DNA from: Falsiroseomonas bella
GTDB taxonomy: Bacteria > Pseudomonadota > Alphaproteobacteria > Acetobacterales > Acetobacteraceae
Length of the DNA stretch: 64,000 nt
Direction of reading: 5' to 3'
Assembly: GCF_003173615.1 (NCBI RefSeq)
Contig: NZ_QGNA01000002.1
Span: forward strand, 310,001 to 374,000
A program made the translations under genes and the position numbers. The notes under the pieces were generated by a model, which saw only the letters and a list, made by a program, of their open reading frames with translations, was not told the DNA's origin and did not search any database. Shown here in pieces: positions 26,911-37,359 of the stretch (the first letter of the stretch is position 1; each line of letters begins with the position of its first letter).

Positions 26911-27861
26911 TCAGGCGATTGCGGGGGCGGCGGCGACGGGCAGGCGGCTGACCGCGGCGCCATCCGCCGGAAGCTGCCCGTCCGTGAGGCGCCAGGCGCC
27001 ACGATCGGCGAACAGGGCGCGCAGCAGCCGGTTGTTCAGCGCATGGCCGGAGCGATGCCCGACGAACCGCCCGGAGATCGCGGCGCCGGCAAGGGCCAGG
27101 TCACCCACGACATCGAGTAGCTTGTGGCGCACGAACTCGTCCGGACGGCGCAGCCCGGCCGGGTTCAGCACCAGCGGCCCGTCCACCACCACCGCATTGG
27201 CCAGGCTGCCGCCCTGCGCCAGGCCCGCCGCGCGCAGCCGCGCGATGTCCTCGGCCAGCGCGAAGGTGCGCGCATCGGAGAGGCCGGCGCGGAACGCCGC
27301 CGGGGTCACGCGCAGCGACAGGGACTGGCGGCCGATGGCCGTCGCCGGGAATTCGATGGTCAGCGCGGCCTCGAAGCCGGGCGTGCTGCCGGGATGGAGC
27401 TCGGCGAAGGCCTCGCCATCCTCGACGCGAACCGGGCGCAGCACCTCGAGAACCGGCGCCGCCATCGGCAGCGCGGCGGTGCCGGCGCAGTCGATCAGGA
27501 AGACAAAGGGTGCCGCCGAACCGTCGAGGATCGGAACTTCCGGCCCGTCGAGCTCCACCACGGCGTCGGTCACGCCGGTGCCCGCCAGCGCGGCCATGAC
27601 ATGCTCGACCGTGCCGACTCGCGCCTGCGGCGCATCCGCCGCGACCAGCGCGGTGCAGAGGCGGGTGTCCACCACGCGGTCGAACCGCGCCGGCATCTCC
27701 ACGCCCAGGTCGCTGCGCCGGAACACGATCCCGGTGCCGCCCGCCGCCGGGCGCAGCACCATCGTGACGCGCCGGCCGCTGTGCAGCCCGACGCCCACGC
27801 AGTGGATCGCCGTCTTCAGCGTGCGCCGGCTGGCGATGTCGATGGTGAGGAAACCGTCCAT
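26911..27861 (-). CDS. lpxC: UDP-3-O-acyl-N-acetylglucosamine deacetylase
   Basis: The 316-residue enzyme carries out the committed step of lipid A synthesis in the cytosol. The zinc ligands are H87 (TVEHVMAAL), H246 and D250 (DEFVRHKLLDVVGD), with the catalytic H273 in GHRSGH. The two-domain start TLKTAIHCVGVGLHSG is diagnostic. ATG 27861 has GGAGCGGGA directly upstream and is preferred over the in-frame start at 27918. It lies downstream of ftsZ with a 199-bp gap holding a strong hairpin and a possible promoter, so it may be uncoupled from division genes. Confidence 0.97.
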   Translation of the reverse strand: MDGFLTIDIASRRTLKTAIHCVGVGLHSGRRVTMVLRPAAGGTGIVFRRSDLGVEMPARFDRVVDTRLCTALVAADAPQARVGTVEHVMAALAGTGVTDAVVELDGPEVPILDGSAAPFVFLIDCAGTAALPMAAPVLEVLRPVRVEDGEAFAELHPGSTPGFEAALTIEFPATAIGRQSLSLRVTPAAFRAGLSDARTFALAEDIARLRAAGLAQGGSLANAVVVDGPLVLNPAGLRRPDEFVRHKLLDVVGDLALAGAAISGRFVGHRSGHALNNRLLRALFADRGAWRLTDGQLPADGAAVSRLPVAAAPAIA

Positions 27862-27941
27862 TCCCGCTCCGAGGTCCGATGCGCGACGGCGTCCGGTCAG
27901 AGACCTGGCGCCGTCCACGCGGGACGCCCAAGGGGAGCGTC

Positions 27942-27971
27942 CCAGCCCTGGAGTGCCATCTCCAGGGCTGG
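27942..27971. terminator. 12-bp perfect hairpin between ftsZ and lpxC
   Basis: CCAGCCCTGGAG (27942-27953) and its exact complement CTCCAGGGCTGG (27960-27971) enclose six bases. A second small stem, AAGGC-CATTCAA-GCCTT, abuts it on the right. There is no T-run after the stem on the minus strand, so it could be a Rho-independent-like weak stop, an attenuator, or an RNA-end stabiliser for ftsZ mRNA. Confidence 0.45.
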
Positions 27972-27996
27972 AAGGCCATTCAAGCCTTGTTTCGCC

Positions 27997-28002
27997 ATAT
28001 TA
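27997..28002 (-). promoter_or_regulatory. Possible -10 element for lpxC
   Basis: TAATAT on the minus strand stands out in an AT-rich patch (27980-28050) inside otherwise very GC-rich DNA, downstream of ftsZ. A convincing -35 box at the right distance is missing. A promoter here would place the 27942-27971 hairpin in the lpxC leader. Confidence 0.25.
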
Positions 28003-28060
28003 CTTTGCAAGGCATTGTTTTGGCTCACTTAGTGCGCTGCAAAAACGCCCCAAATCCGCC

Positions 28061-29581
28061 TCAATTGCTCTGCCGGCGAAGGAAGGTCGGAATGTCGAGT
28101 CCCATCTCCTCCTGCGGCGCCACGCGGGCCGCTGGGCGGGCGGTCGGCTCGGCCACCGGCTCGACGCGCGGCGTCGGGGTGGGCTGCGCCGCAGCCTCCG
28201 GCACCTCCCGCCGCATCAGGCCGGAGAGGCCCGTCGCGGTGCGGAACAGGCTGCGCAGCCCGCCGCCCGAGGCCGGCTGCGCCGGTGCCACGGGGCGTGC
28301 CGCCACGGGCGCGCGCAGCGCGGGTTCCGCCGCCTGCGCAAGCACCACCGGTTCCACCGTTGCCTGCGCCTCGACCTGCTCCACCACCATGGCGGGTGCG
28401 GCGGGTGCCACCTGTGCCGGCGCCACGAAGGCATGCGCGGCGCGCGCCGCGCCGAGGACCGGCGCCGCCACGCGCGGCCCGGCACCCCCGCCCGCGGCCA
28501 TGCGCATCGGCTGCGCCGCGGCGACCGCGGCCGTCGCCACGGCCTGCACCGGCGCCGCCACGCCCCCGCCCACCGCGACCAGCTTCGGCCGCTCGGCCTC
28601 CTTCGCCACCGCCGCGTCGATGCCGGTGGCGACCACCGAGACCCGGATGCGGCCGTTCATGGTCTCGTCGATCGAGGAGCCGAAGATGATGTTGGCGTCC
28701 TCGTCCACCTCCTTGCGGATGCGGTGCACCGCCTCGTCCACCTCGAACAGCGTCATGTCGTAGCCGCCCGTGATGTTGATCAGCACGCCGCGGGCGCCGC
28801 GCATGAAGGTGTCCTCGAGCAGCGGGTTGCTGATGGCCGATTCGGCGGCCTTCACCGCGCGCTCCTCGCCCTCCATCTCGCCGGTGCCCATCATCGCCTT
28901 GCCCATCTCCGCCATCACCGTGCGGATGTCGGCGAAGTCGAGGTTCACCAGGCCCGGATTGACCATCAGGTCGGTCACGCCGCGCACGCCCATGTAGAGG
29001 ACGTTGTCGGCCATCTTGAAGGCTTCCGCGAAGGTCGTGCGCTCATTCGCCATGCGGAAGAGGTTCTGGTTCGGGATCACGATCAGCGTGTCCACGAATT
29101 GCTGCAGCTCCTCGATGCCCGATTCCGCAGCCTTGCGCCGCTTCGGCCCCTCGAAGTCGAAGGGCTTGGTCACCACGCCGACGGTCAGGATCCCGCGCTC
29201 CCGCGCCATGCGCGCGATGACCGGCGCCGCACCCGTGCCGGTGCCGCCGCCCATGCCGGCGGTGACGAAGACCATGTGGCTGCCTTCCAGGTGGCGCGCC
29301 AGCTCCTCGGTCGCTTCCTCCGCCGCGGCACGGCCGATCTCCGGCTTCGCGCCGGCGCCGAGCCCCTGCGTCAGGTGCGGGCCGAGCTGCACGCGCCGCG
29401 TCGCCTTGGAATTCACCAGCGACTGCGCATCGGTGTTGGCGACCAGGAAGTCCACGCCGTCCAGGCCCATGGTGACCATGTTGTTCACGGCGTTGGTCCC
29501 GCCGCCGCCAACGCCGACGACGCTGATGCGCGGGGTGAAGTCCGTGGTGGTGTGCGCGGCGATGGTGAGGTTCAGCGTCAT
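28061..29581 (-). CDS. ftsZ: Cell division GTPase FtsZ
   Basis: The 506-residue tubulin homologue polymerises into the division ring. The GTP-binding glycine loop GGGTGTG (111-117), the N-terminal [16 protein letters not shown] and the T7 loop [11 protein letters not shown] are intact. The conserved globular part ends near 330 and is followed by a linker of about 160 residues rich in Ala, Pro and Val, and then the C-terminal peptide [11 protein letters not shown], which binds FtsA and other partners. The linker is long compared with E. coli FtsZ but usual for this class. It is 69 bp downstream of ftsA, the first real gap after a chain of overlaps, so separate control is possible. Confidence 0.98.
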   Translation of the reverse strand: MTLNLTIAAHTTTDFTPRISVVGVGGGGTNAVNNMVTMGLDGVDFLVANTDAQSLVNSKATRRVQLGPHLTQGLGAGAKPEIGRAAAEEATEELARHLEGSHMVFVTAGMGGGTGTGAAPVIARMARERGILTVGVVTKPFDFEGPKRRKAAESGIEELQQFVDTLIVIPNQNLFRMANERTTFAEAFKMADNVLYMGVRGVTDLMVNPGLVNLDFADIRTVMAEMGKAMMGTGEMEGEERAVKAAESAISNPLLEDTFMRGARGVLINITGGYDMTLFEVDEAVHRIRKEVDEDANIIFGSSIDETMNGRIRVSVVATGIDAAVAKEAERPKLVAVGGGVAAPVQAVATAAVAAAQPMRMAAGGGAGPRVAAPVLGAARAAHAFVAPAQVAPAAPAMVVEQVEAQATVEPVVLAQAAEPALRAPVAARPVAPAQPASGGGLRSLFRTATGLSGLMRREVPEAAAQPTPTPRVEPVAEPTARPAARVAPQEEMGLDIPTFLRRQSN

Positions 29582-29650
29582 GTCGGGCCTCTCCTGGAAC
29601 TCAGCCTTGGTGGCGTGGCGGGTGGCGATGGGCGGGGCTGGCGTTGCGCA

Positions 29651-30943
29651 TCACGCGCGCGCCTTAAGCCAGTCGAAGAAGCGGCGGATGGGGTTGCCGG
29701 TCCGCTCGGGACCGGGCGCCACATCCACGATCGGGCGGCCTTCGCCGGCGGCCCAGGCGAGCAGGCCGACGGCAACCGCGAAGGGGGCGCCGCCGGCAGT
29801 CTCCGGCAGGCCGCGCGTGGCGCGCGGGCGGCCGAGCCGCACCTGGCGCTCCAGCACCGTCGCGGCGAGCTCGCGGGCGCCGATCAGCAGGCTGCCGCCG
29901 CCGGTCAGCACCACGCGGGTGCCGGCTTCCTTCGCGACGCCGGCCTGTTCCAGCCGGTCGCGCACGAATTCGAAGGTCTCCTCCAGCCGCGGGCGGATGA
30001 TGTTGACCACCATGGCGCGCGGGATGCGCGCGATGTGGTCCTCCTCCTCGCCCACCAGCGGGATCGGCAGCATCTCGCGCTCGTCATCGGCCGAGGCCAG
30101 CGCCCCGCCATGCAGAGTCTTCAGCCGTTCGGCGTGATTGATCGGCGTGGAGAGCACGCGCGCCAAATCGTTCGTCACCTGCCAGCCGCCGACCGGCACC
30201 TGGCTGGTGTGGATCAGCTGGCCTTCCGCGAAGACGGCGATGGAGGTGGTGCCGCCGCCCATGTCGATCACCGTCGCGCCGATGCGCTTCTCGTCCTCCA
30301 CCAGCGTCGCGAGCCCGGCGGCGAAGGGTGCGGAGACCAGCTCCTCCACCTCCAGGTCGCACCGCGCGAGGCAGGTGCCGAGGTTGCGCAGCGCGGCCTG
30401 CGAGGCATCAACCAGATGCACGCGCGCGGCCAGCGTCTCGCACACCATGCCGCGCGGATCCTCGACGCCGGGCGTCTCGTCCACGGTGAAGGAGACCGGT
30501 GCGCCATGCACCGTCTCCCGCCCGTCCTCATGCCCGCGGCGACGGCCCTCGGCCAGGATCGCGCGGAGGTCGGCATCGGTCACGGCGCGTCCATTGATCG
30601 GCCATTGCACATGCAGCAGCCGCGAATCGGGCTGCCCGCAGGAGAGGTTGACGATCATGCCGGACAGCTTGGTGTCCGACATCTCCTCCGCCTGGCCGAC
30701 CGCGGCGCGGATCGCGCGCTCGGCTTCCTCCAGGTCCACGATGGAGCCGCCCTTCACGCCGCGGCCACGCTGCCAGCCGAAGCCCAGCACGCGCGGCGTG
30801 CCGTCGCCTTCGATGCGCGCGATCAGGCAGACGGTCTTGGTCGTGCCGATGTCGAGCACGCCGAAGGTGCCGCTGCGCGCATGCCGGCGCCGCGGCGTCG
30901 GCGCGCCCTCGACCGGGATGGGCAGCCGGGAGAGGGCGTTCAT
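29651..30943 (-). CDS. ftsA: Cell division protein FtsA
   Basis: The 430-residue actin-fold protein tethers FtsZ to the membrane. Nucleotide-binding segments are FGVLDIGTTKTVCLIAR, VIDMGGGTTSIAVF and VVLTGGGSLLIGA, and the C-terminus RRFFDWLKARA is the amphipathic membrane-targeting helix. About 25 extra residues with a basic patch (PRRRHAR) precede the fold. ATG overlaps the ftsQ stop (ATGA). It is cotranscribed with ftsQ and the mur genes. Confidence 0.97.
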   Translation of the reverse strand: MNALSRLPIPVEGAPTPRRRHARSGTFGVLDIGTTKTVCLIARIEGDGTPRVLGFGWQRGRGVKGGSIVDLEEAERAIRAAVGQAEEMSDTKLSGMIVNLSCGQPDSRLLHVQWPINGRAVTDADLRAILAEGRRRGHEDGRETVHGAPVSFTVDETPGVEDPRGMVCETLAARVHLVDASQAALRNLGTCLARCDLEVEELVSAPFAAGLATLVEDEKRIGATVIDMGGGTTSIAVFAEGQLIHTSQVPVGGWQVTNDLARVLSTPINHAERLKTLHGGALASADDEREMLPIPLVGEEEDHIARIPRAMVVNIIRPRLEETFEFVRDRLEQAGVAKEAGTRVVLTGGGSLLIGARELAATVLERQVRLGRPRATRGLPETAGGAPFAVAVGLLAWAAGEGRPIVDVAPGPERTGNPIRRFFDWLKARA

Positions 30944-31836
30944 CCGCTTCTGCCTCCGCGCCGCTGCGCCTGGGGTGGCGGTTCCGCCGGCGGGTGCTGG
31001 CGCAGCACCATCCGGTCCGGCAGGCGCATGTCGATCGCGACCAGCGGCCGGTCGAGCAGCGCGTTGCGCGCATGCATCTCCGCCAGGCGGTTCAGCGCCG
31101 GCGCCTCATGGCCCTCGGGCAGCAGCACGTCGGTGCCGCTGTGCAGCTTCAGGTTCCAGCGCCGCTCGCCCACGCGCACCATGGCCTGTGTGCGCTCCAG
31201 GATCGGGCGATGCGCCAGCAGCAGGTCGTACAGCGCCGCACCCCGCGTCTCCGCCCCGGCGCCCACCACCAGCGGCAGCGGCCCGAAGGCGTCGAGCGTC
31301 TCGCTCGTCACCACGCGGCCCTCGCGGTCGATGATCGCGAAGCGGCCCTGGTTCTGCCAGATCGCGAAGGGCGTGCGCTCCGTCAGGCGCACCAGAATGG
31401 TGCCGGGCAGGTGCCGCTCGACATCGGCATTCTCCACCCAGGCGATCGTCATCAGCCGCTCCCGCGCCTCGGCGGGCGAGAAGCCGAGCATCGGATCGCC
31501 GCGCTCCACGCCGACCGCGGCGCGGATCAGCTCGCGCGGCGTGTTGACGCGCCCCTCGACGATCACCTCCCGCACCTCGAGGCCGGCGGCGTCGCCGAAC
31601 TGCGCGGCGTTTTCCACCAGCGCCTGCATCCGCCCCGCCGGATCGGCGAGGTAGAGCCCCGTGCCAACCGCCGCGAGCGCGCCGAAGCCGAGCAGCCCGA
31701 GCGCCGCCGGCTTCGCCAGGCCGCGGCGGCGCTTCAGCCAGAGCCGGAGGCGGCTCGGCCGATCCTGCTCCCGGCGCGTGCGCTTGCTGGCGTCCCTGGG
31801 GCCGTTGCGGCCGCTGCGGAGCGCGGTGCTAGCCAC
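30940..31836 (-). CDS. ftsQ: Cell division protein FtsQ
   Basis: A 298-residue bitopic protein: a basic cytoplasmic N-terminus ([21 protein letters not shown]), one transmembrane helix (about 46-66), a POTRA domain starting [21 protein letters not shown], and the beta domain to the C-terminus, ending with a Pro/Gln-rich tail. It links the FtsB/FtsL/FtsI complex to the divisome. GTG at 31834-31836 is used because it overlaps the ddl stop by 8 bp; an upstream in-frame start would reach deep into ddl. Such a GTG start may keep FtsQ at low level, as expected for this protein. Confidence 0.93.
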   Translation of the reverse strand: MASTALRSGRNGPRDASKRTRREQDRPSRLRLWLKRRRGLAKPAALGLLGFGALAAVGTGLYLADPAGRMQALVENAAQFGDAAGLEVREVIVEGRVNTPRELIRAAVGVERGDPMLGFSPAEARERLMTIAWVENADVERHLPGTILVRLTERTPFAIWQNQGRFAIIDREGRVVTSETLDAFGPLPLVVGAGAETRGAALYDLLLAHRPILERTQAMVRVGERRWNLKLHSGTDVLLPEGHEAPALNRLAEMHARNALLDRPLVAIDMRLPDRMVLRQHPPAEPPPQAQRRGGRSG

Positions 31837-32746
31837 AGCGCGCCTCCCGCACCATCCAGGCGCAGAGATCGGGGAAGGGGATGCCGACATGCGCGGCCTG
31901 CTCTGGCACCAGGGAGGTGCGCGTCATGCCGGGCTGCGTGTTCACTTCCAGGATGTAGAGCCGGCCCGGCTCGCCCGCCGTGTCGTCGTAGCGGAAATCC
32001 GCGCGCGACACGCCGCGGCAGCCCAGTGCCTGGTGGGCGCGCAGCGCGACCTCCATCGCCTGCTCGCGGATCGCAGGGTGCACCGGCGCGGGCAGGGTGT
32101 GGCGGCTGCCGCCATCGGCGTATTTCGCCTCGTAGTCGTAGAACACGTTGCCGGTGGCGATCTCCGTCACCTCCAGCGGCCGGTCGCCCATGACGGCGAC
32201 GGTCAGCTCGCGGCCGGGGATGTAGGCTTCCGCCATGATGCGGCGGTCGTAGCGCCACTTGCGCGCGACCTCCGCGCGCCGGTTGTCGCCCTCCCGCAGG
32301 ATCTCGACGCCGACAGAGGAACCTTCGTTCACCGGCTTCACCACATAGGGGCGCGGCAGCGGGTCTTCCGCCTCCAGCTCCTCCGGCGAGACGATGCGCG
32401 AGGGCGCAACCGGCAGCCCCGCCGCGGCGAAGGCGGCCTTCGCGGCGGCCTTGTCCATCGCGACAGCGGAAGCCCGCAGCCCCGAATGCGTGTAGGGCAG
32501 GCCGAGCCAGTCCAGCACACCCTGGATGCAGCCATCCTCGCCGAAGCGGCCATGCAGGGCGTTGAACACGACATCGGGCTTCGCCGCCTGCAGCGCGGCG
32601 ATCACCGCCGCGAGGTCCTGCGTGACCTCGATCGGCGTGACGTCGAAGCCGGCCTGGCGCAGCGCCGCGACCACCTGCGCACCGGTGGCGAGAGACACCT
32701 CGCGCTCGGCCGAGACGCCACCATGCAGGACCGCGACATGCGTCAT
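31829..32746 (-). CDS. ddl: D-alanine--D-alanine ligase
   Basis: The 305-residue ATP-grasp enzyme makes the D-Ala-D-Ala dipeptide of peptidoglycan. Motifs are [16 protein letters not shown], the substrate-binding [15 protein letters not shown], the flexible [10 protein letters not shown], and the metal/phosphate segment [17 protein letters not shown] 32746 overlaps the murB stop (ATGA). The cluster position between murB and ftsQ is the usual one. Confidence 0.97.
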   Translation of the reverse strand: MTHVAVLHGGVSAEREVSLATGAQVVAALRQAGFDVTPIEVTQDLAAVIAALQAAKPDVVFNALHGRFGEDGCIQGVLDWLGLPYTHSGLRASAVAMDKAAAKAAFAAAGLPVAPSRIVSPEELEAEDPLPRPYVVKPVNEGSSVGVEILREGDNRRAEVARKWRYDRRIMAEAYIPGRELTVAVMGDRPLEVTEIATGNVFYDYEAKYADGGSRHTLPAPVHPAIREQAMEVALRAHQALGCRGVSRADFRYDDTAGEPGRLYILEVNTQPGMTRTSLVPEQAAHVGIPFPDLCAWMVREARCG

Positions 32747-33639
32747 GCCGGCTCTCCCAGCCGCTTGATCTCCCATTCCAGCTCGACGCCGGTCGCCGCC
32801 TTCACCCGCGCGCGCACCTCCTCGCCGAGCCCCTCGATGTCGGCCGCCGTGGCGCCGCCGGTGTTGAGCAGGAAATTCGCGTGCAGCTCGCTCACCTGCG
32901 CGCCGCCCTGGCGCAGGCCGCGGCAGCCCGCCTGATCCACAAGCTGCCAAGCCCGGTGGCCGGGCGGGTTCTTGAAGGTCGAGCCGCCGGTGCGCGAGCG
33001 GACGGGCTGCGTCGCCTCCCGCGCCGCGCGAATCTCGGCCATGCGCGCCGCGATCGCCGCCGCATCGCCCGGCACGCCGCGCAGCCGCGCGCGCACCACC
33101 ACGCCGCCCTCCGGCAGCGCGGCCTTGCGATAGGCGAAGCCGAGCTCCGCGGCGGGCAGGCGCCGAAGGCCGCGCGGCGTCGCCACCTCGGCCCACTCAA
33201 GACAATCCTTGATCTCGCTGCCGTAGGCGCCAGCATTCATCGCCACCGCGCCGCCGATCGTGCCCGGGATGCCGCAGAGGAATTCCAGCCCGCCGAGGCC
33301 CGCCGCCGCCGCGTGCTCCGCCACCGTGGCATCCAGCGCCGCCGCGCCCGCAACGATTCCCTCGCCATCCACCGCGATGTCGCCGAAGGCGCGCCCCGCG
33401 AGCTTCACCACCACGCCGCGCAGGCCGCCATCGCGGATAATCAGGTTCGACGCCGCGCCGATCACCGTCACCCGCATGCCGGCGGGCAGGTCGCGCAGCA
33501 GCAGCAGCAGGTCGTCCGTGTCGGCGGGGCGCACCAGCCACTCCGCCGGGCCGCCCACGCGGAACCAGGTGAAGGGCGCCAGAGGCGCCCCGGCCTGGAC
33601 GCGCCCGCGCAGCGGCGGCAGGGCGGCGTGGGAGGACAT
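32743..33639 (-). CDS. murB: UDP-N-acetylenolpyruvoylglucosamine reductase
   Basis: The 298-residue flavoenzyme reduces the enolpyruvyl group to give UDP-MurNAc. FAD-binding segments are [15 protein letters not shown] and [12 protein letters not shown], together with [19 protein letters not shown]. The catalytic serine is in [10 protein letters not shown], and the final conserved Glu is probably in the C-terminal [10 protein letters not shown] segment. ATG 33639 is preferred because GTGAGG lies seven bases upstream; a GTG at 33651 would instead overlap the murC stop. Family length is normal. Confidence 0.96.
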   Translation of the reverse strand: MSSHAALPPLRGRVQAGAPLAPFTWFRVGGPAEWLVRPADTDDLLLLLRDLPAGMRVTVIGAASNLIIRDGGLRGVVVKLAGRAFGDIAVDGEGIVAGAAALDATVAEHAAAAGLGGLEFLCGIPGTIGGAVAMNAGAYGSEIKDCLEWAEVATPRGLRRLPAAELGFAYRKAALPEGGVVVRARLRGVPGDAAAIAARMAEIRAAREATQPVRSRTGGSTFKNPPGHRAWQLVDQAGCRGLRQGGAQVSELHANFLLNTGGATAADIEGLGEEVRARVKAATGVELEWEIKRLGEPA

Positions 33640-33647
33640 GCCCGGCC

Positions 33648-35090
33648 TCACTTGCTGCCGCCCACCAGCCGCGGCCGCGTGCGCGACTGCAGCGCGGCCA
33701 GCTGCTCCGGCAGCGCATGCGCCCAGCTGGTGATGTTGCCGGCGCCGAGGCAGACCACGTAGTCGCCCGGCTTGGCGATGGCGTTCACCATCTCCGCCAG
33801 GCTGTCCGGCCCCGGCAGCGGCACCACGGAACGATGCCCGCGCGCCCGCAGCCCTTCCACCAGCGCATCGCGGTCCACGCCCGGGATCGGCTGCTCGCCT
33901 GCCGCGTACACGTCAGCGACGATCACCGTCCCCGCATCGTTCATGCACGCACAAAAGTCCTCGAACAGCGTGGCGAGGCGGGAGTAGCGATGCGGCTGCA
34001 CCACGGCGACGACGTCGCGCGCACCGGCCTGCCGGGCCGCCTTCAGCACGGCCGCGATCTCGACCGGGTGGTGGCCGTAGTCGTCGATCACGGTGATGCC
34101 GCCTGCCTCGCCGGTGCGGGTGAAGCGGCGCTTCACGCCCTTGAAGCCGGCCAGCGCCGTGCGGATGGTGTGCTCGTCCACGTCCATCTCGGTGGCGATG
34201 GCGATGGCGGCCAGCGCGTTCTGCACGTTGTGGTGGCCGAGCATCGGGAGGCGCATCGGCTTCAGCGTGCGGGTGCGCGTGGTGGTGCGGTCGCGCACCA
34301 CCACCTCGAAGGTGGCGCCCATGCGGTCCGTGATCACGCGTTCGGCGCGCACATCGGCCTGGGGCGAGAAGCCGTAGGTGATGATGCGGCGATCCGACAG
34401 GCGCGGGATCATCGCCTGCACCTCCGGGTGGTCGGCGCAGAGCACGGCGAAGCCGTAGAAGGGGATGTTGCCGACGAACTGCGCGTAGCCCTCGCGCATC
34501 GCCTCCTCGGTGCCCCAGTGGTCCAGGTGCTCGGGGTCCATGTTGGTGACCACGGCCACCACCGCCGGCAGCTTCAGGAAGCTGCCGTCGCTCTCATCCG
34601 CCTCCACCACCATCCAGTCGCCGGCGCCGAGGCGGGTGTTGGTGCCATAGGCGTTGATGATGCCGCCATTGATGACCGTGGGGTCCAGCTTCGCCGCCTC
34701 CAGCACCGCCGCGACGAGGCTGGTGGTGGTGGTCTTGCCATGCGTGCCGCCGATCGCGACGGACCATTTCAGCCGCATCAGCTCGGCCAGCATCTCGGCG
34801 CGCCGCACCACGGGGATCAGTCGCGCCCGCGCGACCTGCACTTCCGGGTTGTCGCGCTTCACCGCGGTGGAGACGACCACCACCTGCGCGCCGCCCAGGT
34901 TCTGCGCCTCATGCCCGACCATCACCGGGATGCCCGCATCGCGCAGCCGCGCGACGTTGTAGCCTTCCGAGATGTCGCTGCCCTGCACCTGGTAGCCGAG
35001 GTTGTGCAGCACCTGGGCGATGCCGGACATGCCGATGCCGCCGATGCCGACGAAGTGGATGGGGCCGATGGAAAGCGGCAGCGCGCGCAT
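33648..35090 (-). CDS. murC: UDP-N-acetylmuramate--L-alanine ligase
   Basis: The 480-residue Mur ligase adds L-Ala to UDP-MurNAc. The N-terminal Rossmann part starts [18 protein letters not shown], the ATP loop is [11 protein letters not shown], and the C-terminal domain contains [19 protein letters not shown] 35088-35090 shares one base with the murG stop (TGATG). Normal family length. Confidence 0.97.
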   Translation of the reverse strand: MRALPLSIGPIHFVGIGGIGMSGIAQVLHNLGYQVQGSDISEGYNVARLRDAGIPVMVGHEAQNLGGAQVVVVSTAVKRDNPEVQVARARLIPVVRRAEMLAELMRLKWSVAIGGTHGKTTTTSLVAAVLEAAKLDPTVINGGIINAYGTNTRLGAGDWMVVEADESDGSFLKLPAVVAVVTNMDPEHLDHWGTEEAMREGYAQFVGNIPFYGFAVLCADHPEVQAMIPRLSDRRIITYGFSPQADVRAERVITDRMGATFEVVVRDRTTTRTRTLKPMRLPMLGHHNVQNALAAIAIATEMDVDEHTIRTALAGFKGVKRRFTRTGEAGGITVIDDYGHHPVEIAAVLKAARQAGARDVVAVVQPHRYSRLATLFEDFCACMNDAGTVIVADVYAAGEQPIPGVDRDALVEGLRARGHRSVVPLPGPDSLAEMVNAIAKPGDYVVCLGAGNITSWAHALPEQLAALQSRTRPRLVGGSK

Positions 35091-36226
35091 CAGCGGAACT
35101 CCGGCAGCGCTTCGGCGCGCATGAGCGATTGCACGAGGTCGGCGAGGCGGCGCGCGGCTTCGGGATGCGCCTCCTTCGCCGCGGCCGCCGCGGCGCGCGC
35201 CAGCACGGGCGCGTTGGTCAGCACCGCGCCCAGGTGGCGGGCCAGCGCCTCCGCCGTGAAGGCGGCCTGCTGCATCAGCCAGGCGGCGCCGGCCGCGGCG
35301 AGGGAGCGCGCATTGCCGCTCTGGTGGTCGTCGATCGCGCTCGGCAGCGGCACCAGCACCGAAGGCCGCCCGGCGCAGGCGAGCTCCGCCACGGTGGAGG
35401 CGCCGGCCCGCGCAATCACCAGATGTGCCATGGCCAGCCGCGTCGCGATGTCGCCGAAGAAGGGCGAGAGGTCGGCCGGCACGCCCGCGGCGCGATAGGC
35501 CGATTCGACGCGCGGCAGATCTTCCGCCCGCGTCTGCTGCGTCACCACCAGACGACCGCGCAGCGCCTCCGGCAGCGCCGCGATCGCGGCGGGCACGACG
35601 TCCGAGAACACCCGCGCGCCGAGCGACCCGCCCAGCACCAGCAGCCGGATCGCGCCGTCCTCGGCGGGGGGCGCATAGCCCTGGCCCGCCATGGCGGCGA
35701 GCGCCGGGCGCACCGGATTGCCGACCAGCCGAGCCTTCGCCCCCGCCGGCACCCGCGCCGTCTCCGCGACCGACAACGCCAGCAGGTCCGCGCGCGGCGC
35801 CAGCAGCCGGTTGGCGCGGCCGAGCACCGCATTCTGCTCGTGCAGCGCGGTGGCAGGCCGGCGGCCGGCGGGCATGGTCAGCGCGGCGATGATCGGCGGC
35901 ACCGAGGGATAGCCGCCGAAGCCGACGACTGCCGCGGCCTCGAGGCGCTTGAGGATGCGGCGTGCCTCCAGCGTGCCGGCGGCGAGCGCGAGCGCCCCTG
36001 CGGCCGCTGCTTTCGGACCGCGCCCGGCGATGCCCGATCCCTTCAGCACGAAGCGCTCCGCGCTGCCGAAGGCCGGGCTCTCGAAGGCAGAGCTGCGCGC
36101 ATCCGTCATCAGCGCGATCCGCTCGCCGCGCGCGATCAGCTCCGCCGCCAGCGCTTCCGCCGGGAACAGGTGGCCGCCGGTGCCGCCGGCGGCGATCACG
36201 ACGGGACGTGCCGCGGGGCCCCGCAT
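35090..36226 (-). CDS. murG: Undecaprenyl-PP-MurNAc-pentapeptide GlcNAc transferase
   Basis: The 378-residue GT28 enzyme converts lipid I to lipid II at the inner face of the membrane. The first glycine loop [10 protein letters not shown] (14-23), the second [12 protein letters not shown], and the UDP-GlcNAc motif [18 protein letters not shown] are all present. ATG 36224-36226 shares one base with the ftsW stop. No insertions or missing residues are apparent. Confidence 0.97.
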   Translation of the reverse strand: MRGPAARPVVIAAGGTGGHLFPAEALAAELIARGERIALMTDARSSAFESPAFGSAERFVLKGSGIAGRGPKAAAAGALALAAGTLEARRILKRLEAAAVVGFGGYPSVPPIIAALTMPAGRRPATALHEQNAVLGRANRLLAPRADLLALSVAETARVPAGAKARLVGNPVRPALAAMAGQGYAPPAEDGAIRLLVLGGSLGARVFSDVVPAAIAALPEALRGRLVVTQQTRAEDLPRVESAYRAAGVPADLSPFFGDIATRLAMAHLVIARAGASTVAELACAGRPSVLVPLPSAIDDHQSGNARSLAAAGAAWLMQQAAFTAEALARHLGAVLTNAPVLARAAAAAAKEAHPEAARRLADLVQSLMRAEALPEFR

Positions 36227-37359
36227 CACGTCTCGTCCTCCGCACGCGACAGCCGGCGCCGCGTCAGCGCCAGCAGCATGCCCATCCCCATCGCGATCGC
36301 AAGCACGGAGGAGCCGCCATAGCTCACGAAGGGCAGCGTCATTCCCTTGGTCGGGATCAGGTGCAGCGAGGACGCCATGTTGACGAAGGCCTGCAGCCCG
36401 AACTGCGTCAGCAGCCCCGTCGCCGCCAGCACTACGAACAGGTCCGTCTCGTGCATCAGCCGCACCAGGCCGCGCACCACCACGAAGGCGAAGAGCGCGA
36501 GGATCAGCAGGCAGACCACCAGCCCGAATTCCTCGCCCGCCACCGCGAAGACGAAGTCGGCATGCGCATCCGGGAGCACATTCTTGACCCGCCCCTCGCC
36601 GGGCCCGCGGCCGAGCAGCCCGCCATGCCCGAAGGCTTCCAGCGCGACGCTCACCTGGTAGTTGTCGCCGGAGGAGGGGTCGAGGAAGCGCTGCACGCGC
36701 GACTGCACATGGGGGAACAGCATGTAGGCCAGCCCCGCGCCGGCGAGGCCCAGCAGCCCGACGAAGCCCACCACGAACAGGTTCAGGCCCGCGACGAAGA
36801 ACTGCGCGAAGAACACCGCGGTGATCACCAGCAACATGCCGATGTCCGGCTGCCCCTTGAGCAGCGCGGCGATGCCGAGGAACAGCCCGATCGCCAGCAG
36901 CGTGGCGCCCCAGCGCCGGTTCAGCTTGCCCTCGGCGATCAGCCACGCGGCGACGATCGCGAAGCAGGGCTTGAGGAATTCGGAGGGCTGCACGGAGCCG
37001 AGGCCGGGGATGGAGAGCCAGCGCCGCGCGCCCTTGATCTCCGCGCCCATCACCAGCGTCGCCGCCACCAGCAGCAGCGAGCCGCCGAGCCCGACCCAGC
37101 CCAGCAGCCGCACCTCCCGGATGCTCAGCATGGAGACCGCCACCATCACGGCCGTCGCCATCCCGAGATAGGCGATCTGCCGCACGAAGAACATGTTGCG
37201 GGAGGAGGCGCCGATGCGCTCCGCGACGGCCGGCGAGGCCGCCAGCATCATCACGTAGCCGAAGCCGATCAGCGCCAGCAGCGCCGCCAGCGTCCAGCGG
37301 TCGATGGTCCACCACCAGCGGCCCAGGACAGAGGTGTCGGCGCGGGAGACGGCGATCAT
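36226..37359 (-). CDS. ftsW: SEDS-family peptidoglycan glycosyltransferase FtsW
   Basis: The 377-residue protein has about ten transmembrane segments. The conserved SEDS patterns are [35 protein letters not shown], the long periplasmic loop with [21 protein letters not shown], and the C-terminal [18 protein letters not shown]. It polymerises septal glycan with FtsI. ATG overlaps the murD stop by 4 bp. Confidence 0.97.
   Translation of the reverse strand: MIAVSRADTSVLGRWWWTIDRWTLAALLALIGFGYVMMLAASPAVAERIGASSRNMFFVRQIAYLGMATAVMVAVSMLSIREVRLLGWVGLGGSLLLVAATLVMGAEIKGARRWLSIPGLGSVQPSEFLKPCFAIVAAWLIAEGKLNRRWGATLLAIGLFLGIAALLKGQPDIGMLLVITAVFFAQFFVAGLNLFVVGFVGLLGLAGAGLAYMLFPHVQSRVQRFLDPSSGDNYQVSVALEAFGHGGLLGRGPGEGRVKNVLPDAHADFVFAVAGEEFGLVVCLLILALFAFVVVRGLVRLMHETDLFVVLAATGLLTQFGLQAFVNMASSLHLIPTKGMTLPFVSYGGSSVLAIAMGMGMLLALTRRRLSRAEDET

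Noticed and set aside
26828-31654. An uninterrupted plus-strand frame of about 1600 codons opposite lpxC, ftsZ, ftsA and ftsQ
   Set aside because: It is antisense to four well-conserved genes, has no domain and a composition of His/Arg/Ala typical of mirror frames in GC-rich DNA.
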